Of a stretch of 8,323 nt of DNA, positions 1-6,810 are shown one piece after another. The stretch is from JAAYKM01 sp964411235. Its GTDB lineage: Bacteria; Desulfobacterota; Syntrophia; Syntrophales; JAAYKM01. The position numbers and the translations under genes were made by a program. The notes under the pieces were generated by a model, which was given only the letters and a program-made list of their open reading frames with translations, did no database searches and was not told where the DNA came from. Where the stretch lies: assembly GCA_964411235.1 (NCBI GenBank), contig CAYPKE010000110.1, forward strand, positions 1 to 8,323, written 5' to 3'. Each line of letters starts with the position of its first letter. The stretch's first letter is position 1.

Positions 1-605
1 AAAACCAGGGGCGCCTGGGCCCGGCGGATCATTTTCGCAGCCTGCTGAAGAAGCGTTGGATCCGGAGAGGGGCGCCTTAATTCATGTCTTTTTTGGATCG
101 CCGCATCGGCCCGTTCCGAAGCCACGTCTTCCGGCAACTCGATATGAAAGGCTCCCGGCCTTTCCCTTTCCGCCGTTTTGAAGGCGTCCCGGATGACCGT
201 CGGAATCATGTCGGCATCGGCGACTGAGACGGCTCCTTTGGTAATCGGTTTCATCAGGGAAATGACGTCAATCATCTGGAACTTGCCCTGGCGGTTGTGG
301 CGCAGGGCCTTCTGGCCTGAAATGGACACGAGGGGCGCTCCGATGAGTTGTCCGTGGGCGATGCCGGTGACGAGGTTGGTCGCCCCCGGCCCGAGGGTGG
401 AGAGGCATACCCCCGCCCGCCCGGTCAGCCTCCCGTAAGTAGCCGCCATAAAGGCCGCCGCCTGTTCATGCCTGGTCACGATCAGCTCAATGGACGAATG
501 CCGCAGTGAATCGATCAGGTCGAGATTTTCCTCTCCCGGGAGACCGAAGACGCAACGGACCCTTTCTTCTTCAAGTTGCTTGACAAACAAATCTGAAGCT
601 TTCAT
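1..605 (-). CDS. Acetolactate synthase large-subunit-like ThDP enzyme, N-terminal part (runs off left edge)
   Basis: Reading the minus strand from the ATG at 605-603 gives 201 uninterrupted codons, so only the N-terminal (Pyr) domain and the start of the middle domain of a roughly 550-residue protein lie here. Visible marks are FGLPGEENLDL (residues 20-30), the catalytic Glu47 in VTRHEQAAAF that would activate the ThDP aminopyrimidine, LSTLGPGATNL (68-78), and the Phe109-Gln110 pair in GKFQMID followed by MKPITK. These are typical of acetolactate synthase large subunits, which condense two pyruvates to 2-acetolactate, or of close relatives. A GAGAGG ribosome binding site lies five bases upstream (complement of 611-616). 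No small regulatory subunit is visible, so a catabolic or stand-alone enzyme is as likely as the biosynthetic IlvB; the specific substrate cannot be set from this half. It is divergent from the gene at 841 and noticeably GC-rich. Family call is firm; exact reaction is inference. Confidence 0.88.
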   Translation of the reverse strand, partial: MKASDLFVKQLEEERVRCVFGLPGEENLDLIDSLRHSSIELIVTRHEQAAAFMAATYGRLTGRAGVCLSTLGPGATNLVTGIAHGQLIGAPLVSISGQKALRHNRQGKFQMIDVISLMKPITKGAVSVADADMIPTVIRDAFKTAERERPGAFHIELPEDVASERADAAIQKRHELRRPSPDPTLLQQAAKMIRRAQAPLV

Positions 606-826
606 TTTGGCCTCTCTCGTCGTTTTCGATTTTCCTGCCTAGTAAAATCGCACCAAAAGGCCTTTCCTGCAAGAATTTTAAGGGGCTCCTGAGAAGACGG
701 CAATGAAGATTTCAGTTTGCCGATGGGGCAAGGCTTATTTGGGTATAAAGCATACTCATTCCTTACCGAACGAAGCAGTCTTGTCGTCTTGCCGGTTTAG
801 TCGCATCATGCGTGAAAATTCATTAC

Positions 827-833
827 AAGGAGG
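827..833 (+). promoter_or_regulatory. Ribosome binding site deciding the start at 841
   Basis: AAGGAGG sits seven bases before the ATG at 841. The reading frame is open further upstream to an ATG at 703, but that ATG has no such site, and the 46 extra residues would bury the signal peptide. The start at 841 is therefore preferred. Confidence 0.85.
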
Positions 834-840
834 AAGGGCT

Positions 841-1854
841 ATGATCGTAATCGGGAGAAAGCGTGGAAGATGGGAGCTGCGGCTTCGGATGTTGTTCATG
901 ACGGTCTTGATTGTTATGGCACTGATTTTGAGCGCCAATTTCGCATCAGCAGACCGTCAGAATCCCGCCCTGAACTGGGGGAACACCACAGTAATGGACG
1001 CTCCGATACCGCCACCCGGACTATACCTGAGCAATTACATGGTCTATTACACGGCGAATAAGCTCATGGATGGTGATGGGGAAAAAATCAAAGGAAACTA
1101 CGATATCGATGTGCTGGTCTATACGCCCCAGTTGATCTATGTTGCCAAATCAAAAATCGCCGGTCTGTCGTGGGGCTGGCAGGCGTTGGTTCCGCTTATC
1201 AACTACACTGCGGACGGATATTTTGATACCCCTGGCGCCCCCTGGGGGGATCGTTTGGGCATCAGCGATTTTGAAAACAACGATGTGCTGGGCGATTTGT
1301 GCTTTGGCCCCTACATCGGCGGCGTCGTTCCGTTCACGGAGAACAGCCGGTTGCACTGGTTCTTCGACTTTGATATCTATGCTCCGATCGGCAGCTATGA
1401 TAAGAAGAAAGCCCTTAACCCCGGCTACAATGCCTGGACCCTGGAACCCTTCCTGGCCTTGACGCTCCAGCTGCCCTACGGCATCAATATCGGGACCCGT
1501 CAGCATTTTACTTACAATTTCAAGAATGATGATTACGTTCTCGATGGTGTGGAAGGGAAGATGAAAGGCGGTATGCTGTATCATTTCAACTACGATATCA
1601 TGAAAACAGTCGATTTCATCAGCCCCAATCTGCAGGTGGGCCTTGCCGGATACTACGGCATCCAGCTCAATGAAGACGAATTCGAGGGTGACGATATCAA
1701 GGATTCGAAAATGCGTAAATTCGCCATCGGTCCTGCTATCTGGTATCTGTCTCCTAAGGGGCTTGTATTCAGTCTAAGGGCCTATTGGGAAGACAAGGTT
1801 AAAAACAATCCCGAGGGCCAGAAGGTCGTTGCAAGAATTATCATTCCTTTCTGA
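841..1854 (+). CDS. Outer-membrane beta-barrel protein, MetA-pathway-of-phenol-degradation / SphA type
   Basis: A 337-residue protein starting at the ATG that follows AAGGAGG. Residues 1-37 form a signal peptide: basic RKRGRWELRLR, a hydrophobic core LFMTVLIVMALIL, and an ASA site before Asp38. The mature part has alternating amphipathic strands rich in Tyr, Trp, Phe and Asp, with segments such as PPPGLYLSNYMVYYTANKL, FDFDIYAPIGSY and LQLPYGINIGTRQHFTYNF, and it ends in a C-terminal Phe (ARIIIPF), the usual outer-membrane insertion signal. This matches the family named after MetA of phenol degradation (SphA-like), thought to be channels or accessory proteins for hydrophobic or aromatic compounds; that role is known only loosely. 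It appears monocistronic because a strong terminator follows. Its substrate cannot be read from the sequence, and a link to the molybdoenzyme downstream is only positional. Confidence 0.8.
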   Translation: MIVIGRKRGRWELRLRMLFMTVLIVMALILSANFASADRQNPALNWGNTTVMDAPIPPPGLYLSNYMVYYTANKLMDGDGEKIKGNYDIDVLVYTPQLIYVAKSKIAGLSWGWQALVPLINYTADGYFDTPGAPWGDRLGISDFENNDVLGDLCFGPYIGGVVPFTENSRLHWFFDFDIYAPIGSYDKKKALNPGYNAWTLEPFLALTLQLPYGINIGTRQHFTYNFKNDDYVLDGVEGKMKGGMLYHFNYDIMKTVDFISPNLQVGLAGYYGIQLNEDEFEGDDIKDSKMRKFAIGPAIWYLSPKGLVFSLRAYWEDKVKNNPEGQKVVARIIIPF

Positions 1855-1886
1855 TCGTTACCGGTACATTCATGGTTCGCCTGGCA

Positions 1887-1922
1887 GGGGATGCGGCACC
1901 AAAGGCTGCCGCATCCCCTTTT
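1887..1922 (+). terminator. Intrinsic terminator after the outer-membrane protein gene
   Basis: A perfect 12-bp stem, GGGGATGCGGCA (1887-1898) with TGCCGCATCCCC (1907-1918), has an 8-base loop and is followed by TTTT. It lies about 30 bases after the stop at 1854. The stem is GC-rich and strong; the T-run is short. It should separate this gene from the regulator gene at 2062. Confidence 0.85.
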
Positions 1923-1972
1923 CAAATGATCCGCTTTGTTTAGCTTCTTGTCATGCACAGGAAAGAAAACCG

Positions 1973-2031
1973 TGTTAATTTTAACAATTCAATGATAATT
2001 ATGATTGGAAAATCAATAATCTTGTTATCAT
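1973..2031. promoter_or_regulatory. AT-rich leader with inverted repeats upstream of the PAS-LuxR regulator
   Basis: Between the terminator and the regulator start the sequence becomes very AT-rich. It holds an inverted repeat TGTTAA-TT-TTAACA (1973-1986). A second pair of 7-base arms, ATGATAA (1992-1998) and TTATCAT (2025-2031), encloses a smaller pair, TGATT (2002-2006) and AATCA (2011-2015). Such dyads upstream of a regulator gene suit an operator, possibly for autoregulation, and the promoter probably lies here. I could not find a -35/-10 pair with good spacing, so function is inference. Confidence 0.4.
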
Positions 2032-2061
2032 ATCGATCTTCCTCAGGATTGAGGTAAGGCC

Positions 2062-3459
2062 ATGTTCAGCCAGCGCGAAGAATTATTAAAATCCCATATC
2101 AAAAGCCTGGAAGAACAATTGGCGGCGGTAAGGCTCACGGAAGCTGCGCTGAAAATGAGTGAGGAGCAGTACCGCAAGATCTTCGATTATGCCCCGGTGT
2201 CGATCAGGGAAGAGGACGTGACGGCCCTGGAAGCGGCGTTTGCCGAACTCCGGCGTCAGGGTGTCAATAATTTTCGCCGCTACTTCGACGAACACCCGGA
2301 ATTCCTGGAGAAGGCACAGCAACTGATTAAAATAGGCAGACTCAACGATGCGACCCTTTCCCTCTATGGCGCCAATACCCGCGAGGAACTGATCGGCTCC
2401 CTTGATAAAACCCTGCTTCCGGAATCCTTGCCTATCTTCCGGGAGGAACTTGCCGCTTTTGCGGAAGGGAAGGAAATCTTTGAAGGGGAGAATATCAACA
2501 GGACCCTGGACGGACGCAAGATTAATATACTCGTGAAGATCATTTACCTGCCAAAACCGGGGAAGCGGGAGAAGGTCGTGGTCTGCACCGTGGATATCAC
2601 CAAGGAAAAACAGGCTATCAAGGCCCTGGAAGATGAAATTCTGACGAATCAGCTTATTCTCCAGACAGCGTTAAACGGCTTTTTCATTGCGGATACAAAA
2701 GGGCAAATCAAGGATGCCAACCTGGCGGCTTCCAGAATCACCGGGTACGAGCAGCAAGAGCTCATCGAAATGAACCTCAAGCAAATTGATGGATGCATTC
2801 TTCGCGAAATCGGCAAGAAAGAAAGCAAAAAGGGTGGAACTCGTTTCAATGAGCGGTTTGAAAGGAAGTGCCGGAAGAAAAACGGCGAAATGATCGATAT
2901 CGAAGTCAGCCAGAACTTTCTCGAAATCGAGGATGAAAAAATTTACTTCTACTTTTTTAGTGATATCACCGCGCGAAAAGAATCGGAGCGGCGGCTGCTG
3001 GACCGTGAAAAAGAACTTCAAGAGCAGTCGATGAGCCTTGAAGAAACGAATATCGCGCTGAAGGTTCTTTTGAAACGGATCGAGACCGACAAGAAAACCC
3101 TGGAAGAGGATGTTATCTTCAACATCAAGGACTTGATCTTTCCCTATCTTGACAAATTGAAAAAAACCGGATTGAACTCACTCCAGTCTTCTTATGTGAA
3201 TGTGATTATGACCAATTTGAAGGACGTCATCTCTTCGTTTCCGAGCCATCTCTCCAGCCAGTATGTTGAACTCACACCTTCTGAGATTCAGATTGCGAAC
3301 CTGGTCAAGCAGGGGAAATCAAGCAAGGAAGTCTCGGCAATCCTCGGCCTGTCGCCGCGCACCATTGAAACCCACCGCCGGAATATGCGTAAGAAACTCG
3401 GTATCCGCAGCCACGGAACAAACCTGCGGACCTACTTGGCTTCCCTGGAGAATGGGTAG
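2062..3459 (+). CDS. PAS-PAS-LuxR-type transcriptional regulator
   Basis: A 465-residue soluble protein whose ATG follows GAGG by seven bases. Residues 1-35 are a charged helix or coiled coil. PAS domain 1 spans about 33-182, with EEQYRKIFDYAPVSI at its start, an inserted helical stretch (51-93), and a VVVCTVDITKEK exit. PAS domain 2 spans about 195-304 (LQTALNGFFIADTKGQI, ASRITGYEQQEL, YFYFFSDITARKESE). A coiled coil follows at 304-350, then a conserved-looking linker (FNIKDLIFPYLDKL). The C-terminal LuxR/FixJ helix-turn-helix is at about 403-448, with LTPSEIQIANLVKQGKSSKE and the recognition helix region LSPRTIETHRRNMRKKLGI. There is no receiver, kinase or membrane segment, so this is a one-component sensor in which a PAS ligand or cofactor controls DNA binding. 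It lies directly upstream of the molybdoenzyme operon on the same strand and is a likely regulator of it; this is inferred from position. The signal sensed is unknown. Confidence 0.9.
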   Translation: MFSQREELLKSHIKSLEEQLAAVRLTEAALKMSEEQYRKIFDYAPVSIREEDVTALEAAFAELRRQGVNNFRRYFDEHPEFLEKAQQLIKIGRLNDATLSLYGANTREELIGSLDKTLLPESLPIFREELAAFAEGKEIFEGENINRTLDGRKINILVKIIYLPKPGKREKVVVCTVDITKEKQAIKALEDEILTNQLILQTALNGFFIADTKGQIKDANLAASRITGYEQQELIEMNLKQIDGCILREIGKKESKKGGTRFNERFERKCRKKNGEMIDIEVSQNFLEIEDEKIYFYFFSDITARKESERRLLDREKELQEQSMSLEETNIALKVLLKRIETDKKTLEEDVIFNIKDLIFPYLDKLKKTGLNSLQSSYVNVIMTNLKDVISSFPSHLSSQYVELTPSEIQIANLVKQGKSSKEVSAILGLSPRTIETHRRNMRKKLGIRSHGTNLRTYLASLENG

Positions 3460-3477
3460 AAGGCATACCCATTATTT
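3451..3477 (+). terminator. Hairpin across the stop codon of the regulator gene, possible weak terminator
   Basis: Perfect 8-base arms AATGGGTA (3451-3458) and TACCCATT (3466-3473) enclose a 7-base loop. The TAG stop (3457-3459) lies at the stem-loop junction. The following ATTT is only a poor T-run, so termination may be partial, or the hairpin may simply protect the 3' end of the message. Confidence 0.45.
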
Positions 3478-3561
3478 ACCTGATTATCAAGTCTGGTTTT
3501 CCTATCAAATAAACGTATTATTTCTCGCAAATCGCTATATCGCTTGAAGAACGAAAGAATC

Positions 3562-3632
3562 TTCATCAGGGGCATGCGAATTATTGATGGTTTTTGAAAC
3601 AGGGTCCATTCATCAACAACTTCTTCGAAGAA
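3562..3632. promoter_or_regulatory. Repeats and palindrome in the leader of the molybdoenzyme operon
   Basis: TTCATCA occurs twice (3562-3568 and 3609-3615), with an inverted copy of its core, TGATG, at 3585-3589 between them. A perfect 12-base palindrome, TTCTTCGAAGAA (3621-3632), abuts the ribosome binding site. These may be operator half-sites for the adjacent regulator or an RNA element that gates translation. No convincing promoter hexamers were found in 3460-3645. Confidence 0.35.
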
Positions 3633-3637
3633 AGGAG
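3633..3637 (+). promoter_or_regulatory. Ribosome binding site supporting a TTG start at 3646
   Basis: AGGAG lies eight bases before the TTG at 3646. An in-frame stop (TGA, 3595-3597) lies 16 codons upstream, with no ATG or GTG between. A GTG at 3664 lacks such a site, so TTG is the best start. Confidence 0.8.
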
Positions 3638-3645
3638 ATACGAAA

Positions 3646-6183
3646 TTGGCTCATCAAAGTGGAGTGAAAAAAGTAAAATCGGTGTGTTACAATTGTCAGG
3701 CGAACGACACCGGAATCATTGGCTATGTCAAGGACAACGTTCTAATTAGAGTGGAAGGGGATCCCGATTGTCCCCCGGCCTACGGTAAGATCTGCCTCAA
3801 ATGCCAATCCTCTCCTATGTTCCGGGCTAACCCTAACTGGGTTCGGAAGCCGATGGTCAGGACAAATCCGGAGAAGGGCGTTGGTATCGATCCGAAGTGG
3901 AAAGAAATTTCTTGGGATGAGGCCTATGATATGATCGTTCCGCGCTTGAAGAAAATCCGGGAAGAAAATCCTCTTAAATTGTGTATCAATATGTTCGACT
4001 ACCCGGCGTCCAATTTTGCCGGTCCCCTGATGCTGGGCTTCGGTGCGCAGTTCTACTTCGGTGGGGCGACCTGGTGCGGCTGGTATCACAATGCCTGTTA
4101 CCAGTATCACCTCAGCTTTTTCCGAGAGGCCGACTATGAGAAGTGCAACTACCTGCTTCTTTGGGGAACACAATCTGGTCATATCATCGATGCCCTTCCC
4201 GTCTCTTCGGCAAAAAAACTGGCAGATGCAAGGGCAAGGGGGTGCAAGGTTGTTGTAATTGATCCGGTGTGCACACCCTGTGCAGGGTTAGCTGATGAGT
4301 GGATTCCCATCAGGCCCGGAACGGACGGGATGCTGGGTCTGTGTTTCATGAACCTGCTCATCAATGAATACGGTCTTATCGACAAGCCCTTCATTAAAAC
4401 AAAGACGAATGGCCCCTACCTGATCGGACCCGACCAGCATTATGTAAGGGACAAGGAAACGAACAAGCCCATGGTCTGGGATCTGGATAAGAACAAGGCG
4501 GTACCCTTCGATGAGGGGTCTGCCAATCTCTCGCTTGCCGGTGAGTACGAGGTGAATGGCGTCAAATGCCATCCTTCCTTTGAACTTCTGAGCAACCATG
4601 TCAAGAAATACACGGTCGAAAAAACCTCTCAGATTACCACGATACCGGTGGACACGATAAGGCGCATCGTGAAAGATTATGGTGAAGCGGCGCGTATCGG
4701 CAGCACGATTGTTTTAGAAGGGGTAGAACTGCCCTATCGCCCCTCGACGCTTCTTACCGGGAAGGGTACGGCGAATCATCGGCGCTCCATGCACACCATT
4801 TTTGCCATTGAGATGCTCAACGTGCTGATCGGTGGCGTCAATGTACCCGGTGGCGTTCTTGGAATTTCCACAAGTTACAAGAAGCGCTGGGGTGTGACGG
4901 CCGACGCCGACGGGATCAACCTGTCCCCGAACAGCACTTACCTGCATTTCGGCGCCTTCGATTCTTATCCGGCCCGCCCGGTTAACAAGCCTATGACGTA
5001 CAACCTGTTCGATCTGACACCGTGCAATTCCTTCAGCGACAATTTCTTCCCTCTTGTGCTGGCCGATCCGAAGAAGTTCGGATTCGACTATGACATTGAA
5101 TTTCTGATTACCACGCACTGCAATATGATGGCCGGTTATATCAGCCCTGTGGTGATGGGAGAGGCGATGAAAAAAATCAAGTTCATTCTGGGGTTTGCTA
5201 CGGAGATGAACGAAAACATCGAAATGTGTGACCTAGTCCTGCCGAACGCCCACTGGACGGAGCGATACGATCCCATGGCCAACCCGGTCCAGAAATTTGA
5301 AACCGTGGGGCAAACGGATTGGTACTGGTTCTTCCGGCGTCCCATGGTCCAGCCACCTCCGGGTGTGAAGCACTGGGTGGAGCTCATGCTGGACATCTAC
5401 GACCGCCTTGGCATTATGCCGGATTTTCTCAACTGGGCCAACATCCTGTGGACCCTGAAGCCCGAGAATGCCTTTGATCCCCAGAAAAAGTATACCTATA
5501 TGGAACTGAACGATGTGTTCATGAAGGATCGGTTTGGTGTGGGGGTTGACTATTACGAAAAAAGTGGCACCCAGGTTTTTAAGGAGAAAAAATCCATTGA
5601 CGAGGCTTATCCCGGTCCCTTCGTGCCCGGCCGTTACAATCTTTACATGGAATACTGGATCAAGGCGGGGGAAGATGTCAAACGCGTCGTGACGGAAATG
5701 GGTTTGGAAAAAGAGTGGGATACGGATGATTACAAGCCACTGCTGGACTGGTCGCCGGGTCCATCTTTCGAGCCAATCGGCGATTACGACCTCCGTGTTG
5801 TCAATTACAAGGTGGCCGGCCATACATTTTCCCATACGATGATGAATCCGGTACTTGTTGAAACCGGGCATAGCTATCCCTGGATCTACGGAGTGATGAT
5901 CCATCCGGATACAGCCAGAAAAAAAGGCCTCCGTGACGGTGAAGAGATATGGATCGAATCGGATTATGGTTATCGTGTGAAAGGTAAGGCACACATTACA
6001 GAAGGAATCCATCCGGAATGCGTTGGCATGTCGGGCCTCGGCGGCCGGCTGACCGTTGGGGAACCGGTGGGCAAGAAACTTGGTCCGCACTGGAACTCGC
6101 TATTTGGGCAATCTTTGGAAAAGCTCGACAAGATGAACAGTTCCCTGGACGGGGCTATCAGGTGCAAAATATACAAAGCATAG
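3646..6183 (+). CDS. Molybdopterin-dependent oxidoreductase, catalytic subunit (DMSO reductase superfamily)
   Basis: An 845-residue protein starting at TTG. The N-terminal Fe-S region has Cys14-x2-Cys17-x3-Asp21-x28-Cys50 with CLKC at 50-53, so the usual third cysteine is Asp. It continues as a typical family member: WKEISWDEAYD (85-95), then GGATWCGWYHNAC (139-151), whose Cys151 (or Cys144) is my best guess for the Mo/W ligand. LLLWGTQSG (170-178) and KVVVIDPVCTPCAGLADEWI (201-220) bind the pyranopterin guanine dinucleotide. MCDLVLPNAHWTER lies at 527-540. The C-terminal molydopterin-binding domain (about 715-845) has IHPDTARKKGLRDGEEIWIE. There is no twin-arginine signal, so it should stay in the cytoplasm. 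It is the first gene of an operon with an Fe-S subunit 13 bases downstream and a NrfD-like anchor, making a quinone-linked complex. The substrate, the metal (Mo or W) and the direction of catalysis cannot be told. Superfamily call is very sure. Confidence 0.93.
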   Translation: MAHQSGVKKVKSVCYNCQANDTGIIGYVKDNVLIRVEGDPDCPPAYGKICLKCQSSPMFRANPNWVRKPMVRTNPEKGVGIDPKWKEISWDEAYDMIVPRLKKIREENPLKLCINMFDYPASNFAGPLMLGFGAQFYFGGATWCGWYHNACYQYHLSFFREADYEKCNYLLLWGTQSGHIIDALPVSSAKKLADARARGCKVVVIDPVCTPCAGLADEWIPIRPGTDGMLGLCFMNLLINEYGLIDKPFIKTKTNGPYLIGPDQHYVRDKETNKPMVWDLDKNKAVPFDEGSANLSLAGEYEVNGVKCHPSFELLSNHVKKYTVEKTSQITTIPVDTIRRIVKDYGEAARIGSTIVLEGVELPYRPSTLLTGKGTANHRRSMHTIFAIEMLNVLIGGVNVPGGVLGISTSYKKRWGVTADADGINLSPNSTYLHFGAFDSYPARPVNKPMTYNLFDLTPCNSFSDNFFPLVLADPKKFGFDYDIEFLITTHCNMMAGYISPVVMGEAMKKIKFILGFATEMNENIEMCDLVLPNAHWTERYDPMANPVQKFETVGQTDWYWFFRRPMVQPPPGVKHWVELMLDIYDRLGIMPDFLNWANILWTLKPENAFDPQKKYTYMELNDVFMKDRFGVGVDYYEKSGTQVFKEKKSIDEAYPGPFVPGRYNLYMEYWIKAGEDVKRVVTEMGLEKEWDTDDYKPLLDWSPGPSFEPIGDYDLRVVNYKVAGHTFSHTMMNPVLVETGHSYPWIYGVMIHPDTARKKGLRDGEEIWIESDYGYRVKGKAHITEGIHPECVGMSGLGGRLTVGEPVGKKLGPHWNSLFGQSLEKLDKMNSSLDGAIRCKIYKA

Positions 6184-6196
6184 GAGGAGGTGTACA

Positions 6197-6799
6197 GTGA
6201 TTAGATGGGGAATGACCGTTGATCTGAAGCGGTGTATTGGATGTCAGACGTGCAGCGTGGCATGCAAAATGAAAAACGGAACGCCTCCCGGAATTTTCTA
6301 TAGAAAAGTTCTGGAGAAAACGACTGGTAAATATCCTAACGTGAAACGCAGTTATATAACAATGAGTTGTATGCATTGCGCGGATGCACCCTGTGTTGCG
6401 CAATGTCCGTCTGGCGCATTTTATAAGCGGTCAGACGGAGTTGTGCTGTTTGATACCAACAAGTGTTACGGCGCCAGGATTTGCCGCATGGCATGTCCCT
6501 ATGATGCGATTGAGTTCATCGAAAAGGTAGAGTCTTATTATCCACAAGGGTTTACAGAGATAGAGAAATATTGGAATAATCAATCCAGGGAAGGCACTGC
6601 CGCAAAATGTGACTTTTGTATCGATTTGGTTGAAGTGGGTGAGAAACCGGCCTGTGTAAAAACCTGTCCGACTGACGCCTTGAAATTCGGTGACTTGAAC
6701 GATCCCGAAAGCGAAGTTTCCAAGCTTATTCTTGACCGAGGAGGATATCAGTTACGAGCCGATTTGGGCACGAATCCGTCGGTCTATTATTTACCATAA
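6197..6799 (+). CDS. Four-cluster ferredoxin-type electron-transfer subunit (DmsB/PsrB-like)
   Basis: A 200-residue protein starting at GTG, six bases after AGGAGGAGG; an ATG at 6212 is too far from that site. Four cysteine motifs are present: Cys13/16/19/23, Cys58/61/66/70, Cys90/96/100 and Cys138/141/153/157. By analogy with DmsB, PsrB and NarH these arrange as four clusters that carry electrons between the catalytic and membrane subunits. In the third motif, CYGARICRMACPY, Ala93 replaces the second cysteine. NarH has Trp at this place and carries a [3Fe-4S] cluster there, so the same is predicted here. The C-terminal stretch with ALKFGDLNDP (161-170) is characteristic of this subunit family. 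No signal peptide is seen, consistent with a cytoplasmic complex. It lies 13 bases after the catalytic gene and 11 bases before the anchor gene, so co-transcription is near certain. Confidence 0.93.
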   Translation: MIRWGMTVDLKRCIGCQTCSVACKMKNGTPPGIFYRKVLEKTTGKYPNVKRSYITMSCMHCADAPCVAQCPSGAFYKRSDGVVLFDTNKCYGARICRMACPYDAIEFIEKVESYYPQGFTEIEKYWNNQSREGTAAKCDFCIDLVEVGEKPACVKTCPTDALKFGDLNDPESEVSKLILDRGGYQLRADLGTNPSVYYLP

Positions 6800-6810
6800 G
6801 GAGGCGAGAC

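Noticed and set aside
178..438. Plus-strand open frame of 86 codons
   Set aside because: It is antisense to the well-supported acetolactate-synthase-like gene and has no recognisable domain.
630..665. Sigma-54-like promoter for the minus-strand gene (TGGTGC with TTAC)
   Set aside because: The essential GC of the -12 element is missing, so the match is not convincing.
717..749. TTGCCG and TATAAA as promoter hexamers for the outer-membrane gene
   Set aside because: The spacing of 21 bases is too long for a standard housekeeping promoter.
703..840. N-terminal extension of the outer-membrane protein from the ATG at 703
   Set aside because: There is no good ribosome binding site at 703, and the added residues would precede a clear signal peptide that starts at 841.
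1150..1584. Minus-strand open frame of 144 codons
   Set aside because: It is antisense to the outer-membrane barrel gene, with no ribosome binding site or recognisable domain.
3574..3597. Seven-codon leader peptide (MRIIDGF)
   Set aside because: The AGGGG before it is only about two bases from the ATG, and the peptide shows no attenuation pattern such as repeated regulatory codons.
5233..6090. Long open frame on the minus strand (285 codons)
   Set aside because: It lies wholly inside the catalytic subunit gene, shows no recognisable domain, and its composition is the reverse-strand shadow of a clearly coding frame.
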